A stretch of DNA of 64,000 nucleotides from Cervus elaphus (taxonomy: Eukaryota > Chordata > Mammalia > Artiodactyla > Cervidae), in NCBI RefSeq assembly GCF_910594005.1, contig NC_057816.1:39485797-39549796 (forward strand). The letters run 5' to 3'. The position numbers and the translations under genes were made by a program. Shown one piece after another: positions 35,060 through 46,920 of the stretch. Each line of letters starts with the position of its first letter. Within the stretch, counting starts at the first letter, position 1. The notes under the pieces are model-generated. The model had not been told where the DNA came from and made no database searches. It worked only from the letters and a program-made list of their open reading frames with translations.

Positions 35060-35270
35060 AAGTATTTCATATGCACTGCTACTAATCTCCATAACAACTC
35101 AATAAAGTAGGAATCATTATTATTATTCTCATAATACATACAGATAACAAAACTGAGACTCAGGGAGGTTAATTAATTTGATGAAGGTTACAGAGCTAAT
35201 CACTGACAGAAATGGGTTCAAATACAATTTATCTGAATCTATAACCAATGCCCTTCACCAGTTCAAGCAC
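35060..35270 (-). repeat. MIR SINE
   Basis: Minus strand: 'ccataacaactcaataaag', 'gataacaaaactgagactca' and 'gaaatgggttcaaatac'. Confidence 0.88.
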
Positions 35271-35279
35271 TATATCTGT

Positions 35280-36180
35280 AAGTTAGGGTAACTCTGAAGG
35301 AGAATGAAAGGAAAGTACTGAGCCCAGAATGACACCAACCGATAAAAAATTATGTAAGTGAATCAGAGAAAGAAAGTCTCAAAAAAAAAAAAAAAAAACC
35401 AGATCTGAAGGTGTGATTTAAAGTTATGTTATCAAAACGTACTACCACAGCATCAATCTAAATGATCCAAATGTGTTTCATTTTCAAGAAAGAAAAACTA
35501 AACTGAATATATCCATTTTTAAACAACAGTTCTCATCTACTCACCACAGTAAATTGTACTTCATAGGTCACAGGCAGTACTGAGTTTCCACACAATTTAT
35601 TCTTCAATTATAGAGTTACACAATGCATACAGAGAGGACAGATTGATGAGTGCCAAAACTCAGGTTCTGAATGGAAAACTTATTCATGAGACCATTAGAC
35701 AATTATATCCAAATATCTGTGACAGGGTATGAGAAAGCAGACTGAAGTGTAATAAATCCTCTCTGACAGAGACAGAGAGAGGAAAAAGCAGGGGAAAAAA
35801 AAAACAACCTGAAGTGCCTGTATAAGTTGAGATAAATATCACTAAGAAAAGAGTCAAGCTGCATGAGAGAATCTGAGAGTCAGCATTCAAGGGAAGTGGA
35901 AGAAAGTCTCAAAGGAAATTCTAAAAACCCAAAACAAATTAGAATACTGAAAGCACACTCAACAGCACTGGACAGCCTATCAAAACTGAATTCTCTTAAG
36001 TCCAAGCAGCTGCTGTAATGTGTCATCATGTCACTGAGACAGAAAACCCAATTACAGCTTTAATGGGTAAACCGTAAGGATACAACAACTGGTCAGAGCC
36101 AGAAAAAATGCTGAGATTCAGGAAAACTACTTGGTAGGGAATCTCTACTCCTCTGGCATTCAATGATAATACTCATCAGC
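35280..36180. other. Unassigned sequence
   Basis: An A-run of about 18 bp lies at 35381-35398. A weak L2-like phrase occurs near 35300-35335, but it is too short to call. Confidence 0.4.
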
Positions 36181-36184
36181 ATGA

Positions 36185-36800
36185 ATCTTATTCATTCATC
36201 ATTCAACAAATATTTATTGAGGCCACTGTTTTGGGCACTAAAAACACAGTAGTGAATAATAATGTTCTTGTAAGAGCTTACATTCTGGTCCAGTAAATAA
36301 GTCTTTAAAATGAAATATATAGTATATCAGTAGATGCTAACTACTATGAAAAAAAATAAAACAAGGAAGGGAAAATGAGGAACATGGGAGACTGGCACAG
36401 GGGAAATACAGTTGTAAACAGGATTGCGAGGGAAGGCCTCACTGAGCAGGTAACATTTAAGCAGAAACATATAGAGACAGAGGATAAGCCGGGCAGATAC
36501 AGGGTTAAGAACACAGAACAGCAAATGCAAAGGTCCGGAGGCATGAGAATGGTTAGCAATTGATCAGAAAAGTCAAGAAGACAGTATGCTTGGAGCAAAG
36601 TGAGGGAGAGAAAAATCATGGGAAATGAGGTAGAAGGCCAAATCATGTATAATCCTATAGCTATTATACAAACTCTAGTTTTACTAAAGTGAAGTGGAAA
36701 ACATTCACAAATTTCAAAGCAGAGTACATAATCTAATCTGCAATACTCAAAGATAGTAGAAACAAGAGTAGAAAACACTAGTTAGGAGGCTGTTCTTCTG
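36185..36800 (-). repeat. L2 LINE 3' part
   Basis: 'attcaacaaatatttattga', 'gggaaggcctcactgagc', 'agcaaatgcaaaggtc' and 'caaatcatgtataatcc' occur in order. This is a good minus-strand L2 3' UTR leading into the ORF end. Confidence 0.85.
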
Positions 36801-36853
36801 AGTATATTTCCAAAGGCATCAGAATCAGTTAAAGCTCAGGCTATGGTGCCAAG

Positions 36854-37068
36854 GGCTTCCCTGGTGACTTGGTAGTTAAAAAAAAATCTGCCTACCAATG
36901 CAGGAGATGTGGGTTCAATCCCTGGGTCAGGGAAGATCCCCTGGAGAAGGAATTGGCAACCCACTCAAGTATTTTTGTCTGGAAAATCCCATGGACAGAG
37001 GAGCCTGACAGGCTCCAATACATGGGGTCACAAGAGAATCAGGCACAACTTAGTGGCTAAGCAACAAC
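36854..37068 (+). mobile_element. Bov-tA SINE
   Basis: Complete unit with an A-run inside the head (about 36878-36887). It faces the next SINE tail to tail with almost no gap. Confidence 0.93.
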
Positions 37069-37069
37069 A

Positions 37070-37262
37070 GTGCTTAGTTGTTCAGTCATGTCCGGTTCTT
37101 TGCAACCCTATGGACTGTAGCCTGCCAGGCTCCTCTGTCCATAGTGATTCTCCAGGCAAGAACACTGCAGTGGGTTTCCATGCCCTCCTCCTGGGGATCT
37201 TCCCAACCTGGGGTTCAAACCCAGGTCCCCCGCATTGCAGGTGGATTCTTTACTGTCTAAAA
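37070..37262 (-). mobile_element. Bov-tA SINE
   Basis: Minus-strand copy from 'cagtcatgtccggttctttg' to 'ggtggattctttactgtc', missing the last bases of the head. It forms an inverted pair with 36854-37068. Confidence 0.93.
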
Positions 37263-37652
37263 CAATAACATGGACTCAAACCTGTGGGTTCAAGCCCTTG
37301 CTCAACCACATACCCAATCTTAGATTTCCTTCTATATAAAACAAGAATCTCAATGGATATAATGAACAACTACTGTATGTCAGACCATGCTCTTTCATGT
37401 GTAACTCTGAGCTTCCATCAGAAACAGACCAGGAGAAAAGAATAAGAAGGCAATTTATTTATTGGGGCAGTGTGGAGAGTGACACAGGGAAGAAAAGGCA
37501 CCCTATAAAAAATATGTTACCAAACCAGTTACTGAAGTGAACAACTGGAGCGTAATCATACAGGGAAACAGACCAGAACACAGAATTGTCCGACACAAGG
37601 AGCAAGGGGGATGGAATAATATTTATACTCCAAGTCGGATCATTTGTGGCTT
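37263..37652. other. Unassigned sequence
   Basis: Nothing recognised. Confidence 0.4.
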
Positions 37653-37666
37653 AAAGGCTGCTCCTA

Positions 37667-37926
37667 CTACTGCTAAGTCATGCCCGACTCTGTATGACCC
37701 CATAGACGGCAGCCCACCAGGCTCCGCTGTCCCTGTGATTCCCCAGGCAAGAATACTGGAGTGGGTTGCCATTTCCTTCTCTAATGCATGAAAGTGAAAA
37801 GTGAAAGTGAGGTCGCTCAGTCGTGTCCGACTCTTCACAACCCCATGGACTGCAGCCTACCAGGCTCCTCTGTCCATGGGATTTTCCAGGCAAGAGTACT
37901 GGAGTGGGTTGCCACTGCCTTCTCTG
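37667..37926 (-). mobile_element. BOV-A2 dimeric SINE, recent
   Basis: Two Bov-A monomers are joined by the typical linker 'gcatgaaagtgaaaagtg'. A perfect 14-bp TSD, aaaggctgctccta, lies at 37653-37666 and 37927-37940, which suggests young age. Confidence 0.96.
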
Positions 37927-37940
37927 AAAGGCTGCTCCTA

Positions 37941-38335
37941 GGAGGTGCTAATTTCCAGGCACTTCCAGCCTGTCCCTGTCTGTCTTTCCTGAGCAGAGCC
38001 GCCTTCTTGTGGCTCTGAAAAAAGCCATCAGGCACAACGGCACACACATAAAGAGAGGCATACGTTGGCAGTTGAAAGTCTTCTGGCAGGCACTCAGTGA
38101 AACAGTCTGAAGAGAGGAATACAGGTGGGGTACTGACAGAAACTGCTTCATATTCATAAGAGTGAAAAATACCTGACAGTTTATGCCACAGAATGTTAAC
38201 AGTGATTATTTCTGAATGGTAAAAATTACATGTTTATTATCTTCTTTTTTGTGCATCACTCATCATTAATATTCTGCAACAAATGTTACTTGTATACAAT
38301 GTCTGATATATAATGTCTAATATTTATAGAAATAT
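37941..38335. other. Unassigned sequence
   Basis: Nothing recognised. Confidence 0.4.
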
Positions 38336-38339
38336 TTAA

Positions 38340-38515
38340 AAGCATCTTATCTGTTCTTAATGAGTTCTTATAACAATTTGGTGAAGAGTAGGGATAATTA
38401 TTTCCATTTTACAAAAAAAAATTGAGTCTTTGAGAAATCGAATGGATTACTCCAAGTCACATCACTGGTTATTCGTTAAGAGGACTTAGAGTGTAGATGT
38501 CCTAGTTCCAGGACT
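38340..38515 (-). repeat. MIR SINE
   Basis: Minus strand: 'ttcttataacaatttggtg', 'atttccattttacaaaaa' and 'ccaagtcacatcactgg'. Confidence 0.85.
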
Positions 38516-38574
38516 TTTCCTATCTATGGACTGACCATCTTGAATGTAGATCATAGTTAAATCAAACTTTAATC

Positions 38575-38660
38575 TTACATATGAGAAAACTAGGACATAA
38601 TGTAATTAGCCCAAGACCACACAGTCACATAAAAGAGACTCCTTCAGAGTCCTTCTTCAC
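38575..38660 (-). repeat. MIR fragment
   Basis: 'atatgagaaaactaggac' and 'gcccaagaccacacagtcac' match the MIR core on the minus strand. Confidence 0.75.
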
Positions 38661-38693
38661 GTAGAATTTTGTTCACATATAGTACAAAGTGTA

Positions 38694-38889
38694 GACTTCC
38701 CTTGTGGCTCAGCTAGTAAAGAATCGGCCTGCAATGTGAGAGACCTGGGTTTGACCCTTGGGTTGGGAAGATCCCCTGGAGTAGGAAAAGGCTACCCACT
38801 TCAGTATTCTGGCTGGAGAATTCCATGGAATGTATAGTCCATGAGGTTGCAAAGAGCTGGACACGACTGAGTGACTTTCACTTCACAGC
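38694..38889 (+). mobile_element. Bov-tA SINE
   Basis: Complete unit. The TSD acaaagtgta is at 38684-38693 and 38890-38899. Confidence 0.94.
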
Positions 38890-38923
38890 ACAAAGTGTAA
38901 GCACTTGCAATCTATACATACAC

Positions 38924-39139
38924 TGAAAGTAAAAATGTTAGTCACTCAGTTGTGTCCGAATCTTTGCAACCCCATGGACTGTAGCCCACCAGGCTCCTCT
39001 GTCTGTGGGGATTCTCCAGGCAAGAATACTGGAATGTGTTGCCATTTACCTCTCCAAGGGATCTTCCCAACCCAAGGATCGAACCCAGGTCTTCTGCATT
39101 GCAGGCAGATTCTTTACCATCTGAGCCACCAGGAAAGCC
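38924..39139 (-). mobile_element. Bov-tA SINE
   Basis: Complete minus-strand unit, 34 bp from the previous plus-strand SINE. The two form the second inverted pair of the window. Confidence 0.94.
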
Positions 39140-39144
39140 TATAA

Positions 39145-39300
39145 TACTTGAGTTCAAAGGTTTCTAAAGTAGACTTAAGCTGTATGTGACATTGGGTAGT
39201 TTCTCCTCCCTAAAATGGGGACTATGAAATCATCTAAGTCAAGATAATGGTGGGCATTAAAATAATTACGATCTGAAAAATTTGGTTGGGAGAAAGCAGC
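39145..39300 (+). repeat. MIR-like fragment
   Basis: 'gtgacattgggtagttt' and 'cctaaaatggggactatg' resemble the MIR core. Confidence 0.6.
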
Positions 39301-39504
39301 ATATAAAAGTTTGTTATTAATATCAGTCTGAATTTTACATTGAAGAAAGAGAAAACAAATGGAATAGAGAAAAGAACCTACATAGAAGGAATGAAATGTG
39401 TTAGAAGGAAAAGTGTTATAACAATTCCAGGCCTGTTTATATGCTAAAGAATCTTGAAAGCACTTTCTATAGTTTTTATTAAACTTATCAAGAATAATGC
39501 CAGT

Positions 39505-39705
39505 GAGAGGCAGTGTATATTTAGGGAGAAAAATACAGGTTGCTGGGTTTGAACTTTAGTTCTGCCACAGCAATCTGATCTTTAGAAAATTCTTTGAACT
39601 CTCTATGCCAAAGTTTTCTCATATACCAAAGGGGAACAACAAAGGTAAGTAAAAACTCTCAGAACATAGGAAGTAATCAGTAAATGTTGCTCATTGTTAT
39701 TATTG
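39505..39705 (+). repeat. MIR SINE, nearly complete
   Basis: Plus strand: 'ctgggtttgaactttagt', 'ttgaactctctatgcc' and 'cagtaaatgttgctcatt'. Confidence 0.88.
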
Positions 39706-39956
39706 GATGTATAGAACTGCTCAATTAAATGCATATTAAACTGGAGGAGAAAACTGAGATGGACAGGATTACATCTTGGGACCAAAAGATACAATCTGAC
39801 CCTAGGTGGCAATGTTTATGTGAATGGCTGTGGGTTTGGGGTATATGGTATGGTGTTAGCCCTTTGTATTCTCAGTGGCATTGATATGTATATACTCAAA
39901 TAAATGACTACTACTATATTGACGGACACATTAGACAGGAATAAGAAGCTGGCAAG

Positions 39957-40073
39957 GGAATTCCCTGGTGGTCCAGTGTTTAGGATTCTGTGCTTTCACT
40001 GCTGAGGGTATGGGTTTGATCCCTGGTCAGGGAACCTAGATCCTTGCAAGCCATGCAGCAAGGCTAAAAAAAA
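39957..40073 (+). mobile_element. CHR SINE
   Basis: 'attccctggtggtccagtg' and 'gatccctggtcagggaacc', then an A-tail. The TSD aagaag(c/t)tggcaag is at 39943-39956 and 40074-40087. Confidence 0.95.
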
Positions 40074-40089
40074 AAGAAGTTGGCAAGTC

Positions 40090-41269
40090 AATGAAAATAA
40101 AGAAGAGAAAATCATAAATGAACACAAGTGGGGCGGAAGAGGCTTTTTCTCCCAGTAGAAGAATCAGTCCCTCATTTTTTAAATTAGTGATATGCTGCAT
40201 TTCACCTTCTTCAAAGTAGCAGGCCTGTCTTCAGCAAAATAAACCAGATACAATCCTCAGAAATGGGTTATTAATAAATACAGATTAAACACGAATCAGG
40301 GACTCACAAGGCACTTCTGAGTAAACTTGAAAAAAGGTGCCGTTTCCTCAAAAACTTTACTTTCATCTGTTGGAAAACTGTCATAATCCAATGATTTTTC
40401 TTATAATTAGATGCTTTACTACCATCTGCTAGGAACTATAATGAAAATACCTATTCAAAATGTGTGTGATATGAATGGTGTCCCCTAGGGTTATGGCGTA
40501 CAAACATGTACAACTGTACATCAAAGGCTCAAAGGCTCTACTTAAGAAGGAAATTATTTTTCATAAAAATGTACCGTAATAAAGGCTAAAAAATGTAGAT
40601 GTTTAAGAAAATATAGTCTCAAGCCCTCACAAATTTTGCAATCAAATAAACAAATAGTTACACTTCTGTGGAGTAAGTGCTGTGTTAGGGATTGATAGAG
40701 GGTATTAGTGAAAGCATAAAGGAGGGACTCCTAACACTGCCTGATGGAGTCTATGTTAACAGATTTACTCACACGTTAATGGTAGTGCTTATAAAAACTA
40801 AAACAGCAAGCTCCAGTCATTTGGAGCAGGTTGATGCTTATCATTGTCACTCTTTGTTTCAGCTGAGGGATGCTATACACTGAGGAAAACAAGCCAGAGC
40901 AGGCTTGCTTCCAGAAGCAAACCCTCCTAACAGCTAGTGGATTTCATAGGGAGGCAAAGATCATTTATCCACTGGAAAGAGAGAATGGAAAAAGGAAATT
41001 GGGAGGGAAATGAAAGGAAGAGAGGTGATAGAACACTCTACAGAGCAGAAAACAGAAAAGCAGATGTCGAGAGAATTAGTACAAAGGGGGATAAACAGTT
41101 GGAAAGAAGAGAAAGTGACATAAGTATACAATACAGTGCATGGAATGTGCAACTATAGAAGGTTTAAAGTAAAGGAAAAAAAATGGAGAAATTAAAACAG
41201 AAAGCATAAAATGAGAAAGGAAAGAGAAAGCTTGGAAATGAAGAGGGGGAAAGTGGTATTTAGATGGAT
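40090..41269. other. Unassigned sequence
   Basis: A purine-rich section lies at about 40970-41260. The frame at 40937-41158 is a product of that composition. No repeat was recognised. Confidence 0.4.
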
Positions 41270-41405
41270 TTCAAGAAACCTATGGGACACTGTAAAAGCA
41301 GTGCTAAGGGGAAGGTTCGTAGCAATACAGGCTTAACTCAAGAAACAAGAAAAAAGTCAACTAAATAACCTAACTCTATACCTAAAGCAACTAGAAAAGG
41401 AAGAA

Positions 41406-43909
41406 ATGAAGAACCCCAGGGTTAGTAGAAGGAAAGAAACCTTAAAAATTAGGGCAGAAATAAATGCAAAAGAAACAAAAGAGACCATAGCAAAAATCAA
41501 CAAAGCCAAAAGCTGGTTCTTTGAGAAGATAAAAAAAATTGACAAACTATTAGCCAGGTTCATCAAGAAACAAAAGGAGAAAAATCAAATAAATTAGAAA
41601 TGAAAATGGAGAGATCACAACAGACAACATAGAAACACAAAAGATCGTAAGAGACTACTATCAGCAACTATATGCCAATAAAATGGACAACTTGGGAGAA
41701 ATGGACAAATTCTTAGAAAAGTACAACTTTCCAAAACTGAACCAGGAAGAAATAGAAAATCTTAACAGATCCATCACAAGCAAGGAAACTGAAACTGTAA
41801 TCAGAAATCTTCCATCAAACAAAAGCCCAGGACCAGATGGCTTCACAGCTGAATTCTACCAAAAATTCAGAGAAGAGCTAACACCTATTCTACTCAAACT
41901 CTTCCAGAAAATTGCAGAGGAAGGTAAACTTCCAAATTCATTCTTTGAGGCCACCACCACCCTAATACCAAAACCTGACAAAGATGCCACAAAAAAAGAA
42001 AACTAAAGGCCAATATCACTGATGAACATAGATGCAAAAATCCTTAACAAAATTCTAGCAAACAGAATCCAACAACATATTAAAAAGGTCATACAACATG
42101 ACCAACATTATCCCAAGGATGCAAGGATTCTTCAATATCCACAAATCAATCAATGTAATACACCACATTAACAAATTGAAAGATAAAAACCATATGATTA
42201 TCTCAATAGATGCAGAGAAAGCCTTTGACAAAATTCAACACCCATTTATGATAAAAAAAAAAAAAACCCTCCAGAAAGCAAGAATAGAAGGAACATATCT
42301 CAACATAATAAAAGCTATATATGACAAACCCACAGCAAACATTATCCTCAATGGTGAAAAATTGAAAGCATTTCCCCTAAAGTCAAGAACAAGGCAAGGG
42401 TGCCCACTCTCACCACTAATGTTCAACATAGTTTTGGAAGTTTGGGCCACAGCAATCAAAGCAGAAAAAGAAATAACAGGAATCCAGATTGGAAAGGAAG
42501 AAGTAAAACTCACTGTTTGCAGATGACATGACCCTCTGCATAGAAAACCCTAAAGACACCACCAGAAAATCACTGGAGCTAATCAGTGAATACAGTAAAG
42601 TGGCAGGGTATAAAATTAACACACAGAAATCCCTTGCATTCCAATACACTGAGAAAACAGAAAGAGAAATTAAGGAAACAATTCCATTCACCATTGCAAT
42701 GAAAAAATAGAATATTTAGAAGTATATCTACCTAGAGAAACAAAAGACATATATATAGAAAACTATAAAACACTGGTGAAAGAAATCAAAGAGGGCACAA
42801 ATAGATGGAGAAATATACCGTGTTTGTGGATCGGAAGAATCAACACAGTGAAAATAAGTATACTACCCAAAGCAACCTATAGATTCAATGCAATCCCTAT
42901 CAAGCTACCAACGATATTTTTCACAGAACTAAAACAAATAATTTCACAATTTGTATGGAAATACAAAAAACCTCGAATATCCAAAGCTATCTTGAGAAAG
43001 AAGAACGGAACTGGAGGAATCAACCTGCCTGACTTCAGACTCTACTACAAAGCCACAGTCATCAAGACAGTATGGTACTGGCACAAAGACAGAAATATAG
43101 ATCAATGAAACAGAATAGAAAGCCCAGAGATAAATCCACGCACCTATGGACACCTTATCTTTGACAAAGGAGGCAAGGATATACAATGGAGAAAAGACAA
43201 TCTCTTTAACAAATGGTGCTGGGAAAACTGGTCAACCACTTGTAAAAGAATGAAACTAGAACACTTTCTAACACCATACACAAAAATAAACTCAAAATGG
43301 ATTAAAGATCTAAATGTAAGACCAGAAACTATAAAACTCCTAGAGGAAAATATAGGAAGAACACTCTCCGACATAAATCACAGCAGGATCCTCTATGACC
43401 CACTTCCCAGAATATTGGAAATAAAAGCAAAAATAAACAAATGGGACCTAATGAAATTTAAAAGCTTTTGCACAACAAAGGAAACTATAAGCAAGGTGAA
43501 AAGACAGCCTTCAGAATGGGAGAAAATAATAGCAAATGAAGCAACTGACAAAGAATCAACATCAAAAATATACAAGCAACTCCTGCAGCTCAATTCCAGA
43601 AAAATAAATGACCCAATCAAAAAATGGGCCAAAGAACTAAACAGACGTTTCTCCAAAGAAGACATACAGATGGCTAACAAACACATGAAAAGATGCTCAA
43701 CATCACTCATTATCAGAGAAATGCAAATCAAAACCACAATGAGGTACCATTTCATGCCAGTCAGAATGGCTGCTATCCAAAAGTCTATAAGCAATAAATG
43801 CTGGAGAGGGTGTGGAGAAAAGGGAACCCTCTTATACTGTTGGTGGGAATGCAAACTAGTACAGCCACTATGGAGAACAGTGTGGAGATTCCTTAAAAAC
43901 TGGAAATAG
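41406..43909 (+). pseudogene. L1 ORF2 remnant (RT and C-terminal regions)
   Basis: Six open pieces can be placed on one ORF2: 41406-41597, 41683-42006, 42098-42526, 42528-42710, 42776-43108 and 43250-43909. The breaks include a stop where NYRPISL begins (tac to taa near 42004), loss of several codons before IPRMQGFFN (about 42103), a poly-A expansion near 42252-42263, and a frameshift directly at the FADD catalytic motif near 42510. The zinc-knuckle-like SNKCWRGCGEKGTLLYCWWEC segment is present near 43790. Compared with the open copy at 16195-17445, this element is clearly older and cannot encode a working RT. Confidence 0.92.
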
Positions 43910-44361
43910 AACTGCCATATGACCCAGCAATCCCACTGCTGGGCATACACACTGAGGAAACCGAAATGAAAGAGACATGTGTACCACAATGTTCATCGCA
44001 GCACTATTAATAATAGCCAGGACATGGAATTAACCTAGATCCTCTGGAGCCATTAAAAAGAAGACATCTGAATCAGCCCTAATGAGGTGGATGAAACTGA
44101 GTGAAGTAAACCAGAAAGTATACTAGCCAATACAGTATACTAACACATATATATGGAATTTAGAAAGATGGTAACGATAACCCTGTATGCGAGACAGCAA
44201 AAGAGACACAGTCTTTTGGACTCTGTGGGAGAGGGCGAGGGTGGGATGATTTGGGAGAATGGCATTGAAACATGTATATTATCAAATGTGAAATGAATCA
44301 CCAGTCCAGGTTCGATGCATGATACAGGGTGTTCAGGGCTGGTGCACTGGGATGACCCAGA

Positions 44362-44406
44362 GGGATGGGATGGGAAGGGAGTTGGGAAGGGGGTTAAGGA
44401 TGGGGG
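44362..44406 (+). other. G-quadruplex-prone tract in L1 3' UTR
   Basis: At least six G-runs of three or more with spacers up to about 6 bases lie on the L1 sense strand (ggg, ggg, ggg, ggg, ggg, ggggg, ggggg). Confidence 0.75.
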
Positions 44407-44514
44407 ACACATCTACACTCGTGGCAGATTCATGTCCATGTATGGCAAAACCAATACAATACTGTAAAGTAATTAGCCTCCAATTAAAATAAATAAATTT
44501 ATATATTTTTTAAA

Positions 44515-44855
44515 AAGTATAATCTATAAGGGTCTTGCAACACAGGACCAGAGACGTTCTTTTGTCCAGGTCTACATGAAAGGAGTGAGTATACTCATAT
44601 GTATAAACACAAAGAAAGAAAAACAAACAGTAGATCCACTTGTATACCTGCAGTTGATGTAAACTGTAAACTCATAAATTATTTATTCATCATCTACTAG
44701 GTACAAAACAATGAAGCATTAAAAGATATTTAAAATAATTCTGTTCTGTAAAAGCTCAAATAATGATAACATGTCTAAATGACATAAGAGACCATTTAAA
44801 AGGGGATCCCAGTGGCAAATCTGGGACAATTGAACATGAAAATAAATTATGTTAG
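44515..44855. other. Unassigned sequence
   Basis: Nothing recognised. Confidence 0.4.
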
Positions 44856-45061
44856 CGCTCAGTTGCTCAGTTGTGTCTGACTCTTTGCCACCCCATGGGC
44901 TGTAGCCCACCGGTTCCTCGGTCCATGGAATTTTCCAGGCAAGAATACTGGAGTTGGGTTATCATTTCCTCCTCCAGAGGATCTTCCTAACCCAGGGATA
45001 GAACTTGAGTCTTCTCCATTGGCAGGCAGATTCTTTACCACTGTGCCACCTGGGAAACCCT
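44856..45061 (-). mobile_element. Bov-tA SINE
   Basis: Complete minus-strand unit from 'gctcagttgctcagttgtg' to 'ccacctgggaaaccc'. Confidence 0.93.
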
Positions 45062-45354
45062 GATACTGATTACAAACCATAGAATAAAATGAGAATCATA
45101 AATAACTACTTAAATAACTGAGGGAGGGGGGTGAAAGTTGTTTCATACAGTAGAAAGCCAACTAACAAACGTAGAAGGATATATATAATTAGAAAATCAC
45201 CATTTCACCCACTATATTAGTAATTTTCCCAGGCAAAAATTAGCAATGGATGCTGAAACTTGTAGGAGAAAGTTTGACAAGAAACATTAATAGGATACTA
45301 ACATAGTCTCATAGTATCTCCTCATAAAATACTTATGAATGAAAATAGGAAAAA
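45062..45354. other. Unassigned AT-rich sequence
   Basis: Nothing recognised. Confidence 0.4.
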
Positions 45355-46372
45355 TAGTAACCTACAAAAACCTGACACCATTTTCACCAAGTGATCAATG
45401 TTAACATCATCAGTGATGGCACAAATTGATACCATGTGCCTCCTGATGTCATACACGGAGAAGGATACATCATTTTTGTTGTATTCCTGCCCAAAGTGCA
45501 CAACCTAAATTTAATCATAAGATCAGACAAAACAAAACTGAAAAAAATTCTACAAAATAAATGGCCTGCACTCTTCACAAAATGTCAAGGTCATAAAAAA
45601 CAAAAGAACCATTACAGATTAAAGGAGAATGGAGAAACTTAACAAATAAATGCAATATGTGATCGTGGGTTGGATTCTGAACAAGACTTTCTTGTCTTTG
45701 AACATACAGAACATTAATAAAATAACTGAAAAATCTGAATAAGATCTGTGAATTAGAAATTATTACTGTGTTAATTTTCTAATTTTGATGCTTGTACTGG
45801 AAAGTAAAGTGAGAGTCGCTCAGTCCTGTCCAACTCTTTGAGACCCCATGGACTATACAGTCCATGGAATTCTCCAGGCCAGAATACTGGAGTGGGTGGC
45901 CTTTCCTTTCTCCAGGGGATCTTCCCAACCCAGCAATCAAACCCAGGTCTCCCACATTGTGGGCAGATTCTCTACCAGCTGAGCCACAAGGGAAGCCAGA
46001 GAATACTGGAGTCGGCAGCCTATCCCTTCTTCAGCAGATCTTCCCAACCTAGGAATCAAACTGGGGTCTCCTGCATTGCAGGCGGATTCTTACCAACTGA
46101 GCTATCAGGGAGGCCTGCTTGTACTGTAAATATGCAAGTAAATGGCCTTGTTTTTAGGAAATACACAGGGCAGAATTTAAAGATAAAGAAGCATGATGTC
46201 TGCAACTACAACCAGGAAAAAATGACAACATGCAATCTTAGAATGATGAAATAAACATGATAAAATGTTAAGATCTCGAAAATAACAGGTAAAGATACAC
46301 AGCAAATCCATGTACTATTTTTGCAACTTTTCTGTAAGTCTAAAATTATTTCAAAGTAAAACATTAAAAATT
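45355..46372 (+). mobile_element. Old L1 (L1M-type) 3' UTR, split by a SINE
   Basis: 'taaatgcaatatgtgatcg', 'ttaattttctaattttgat', 'ttgtttttaggaaatacac' and finally 'gcaacttttctgtaagtcta' plus 'attatttcaaagtaaaac' are in the order of an ancient L1 3' terminus. The two-headed SINE at 45800-46115 splits it cleanly. Confidence 0.8.
45800..46115 (-). mobile_element. Two-headed Bov-tA SINE
   Basis: Bov-A body followed by two tRNA-like heads on the minus strand. A perfect 11-bp TSD, tgcttgtactg, is at 45789-45799 and 46116-46126. Confidence 0.95.
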
Positions 46373-46729
46373 AAACAAATTAGGAAAAAATGAGAAATAT
46401 CATGCAGCTTCTCCCCTAAAATAGTTTATAGTTTACTAGATAAGACATACATAGCATATAATAGTCTCATCTGAAACTGTCAATGCCAACCACCCTGTCT
46501 GTAGAACAGTCTTAATTTAACCTGATATTCAAGTCCTCTTCTATGCTTAATTTTCAATAAACTTTTATATTTCTCCTATGATACTGTTCACTTTCTAACT
46601 TCAATTACAAGTATGTGTTCAAAGCTATTTCTCGGTCCTAGTAGCCTATAAGACTGAAAGGACAGCATCTAAGTTTTAGTTATGGAGCAAGTTTTACTTA
46701 GGCAATAATAGGGATTCCATATTGTTGAT
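46373..46729. other. Unassigned sequence
   Basis: A faint L2-like phrase near 46640-46680 is not enough to call. Confidence 0.4.
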
Positions 46730-46772
46730 AACAATAATAGTAGTAGTAGTAGTAACAGTAATAATAAAAATA
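46730..46772. repeat. (TAG)n/(TAA)n microsatellite
   Basis: About six TAG triplets are flanked by AAT/TAA triplets. It directly precedes a MIR 3' end. Confidence 0.9.
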
Positions 46773-46920
46773 GCAGGCATTAACTGAGTGCCTACCACAT
46801 ACCAGGTACTGTTTTTAACACTTTACAAGATCACAATAATCTTAAGGAAAGTACTATTGCTATTCCCATTTTGTAAATAAGGCAATAGAGATTTGCGATT
46901 AACAAATTCATCCAAGAATA
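46773..46920 (-). repeat. MIR fragment
   Basis: Minus strand: 'gcattaactgagtgcctacc', 'ggtactgtttttaaca' and 'cccattttgtaaataagg'. Confidence 0.88.

Larger units (their letters stand above)
41270..44510 (+). mobile_element. LINE-1, 5'-truncated in ORF2, decayed
   Basis: Plus-strand ruminant L1 beginning just before the segment WDTVKAVLRG of ORF2 and running to the 3' UTR end 'gcctccaattaaaataaata'. It is the same family as the copies at 14618-17445 and 58412-64000 but carries many disabling changes. A TSD was not identified with confidence. Confidence 0.93.

Noticed and set aside
46640..46680. L2-like phrase 'cctataagactgaaagg'
   Set aside because: Too short and diverged, with no adjoining L2 sequence in order.
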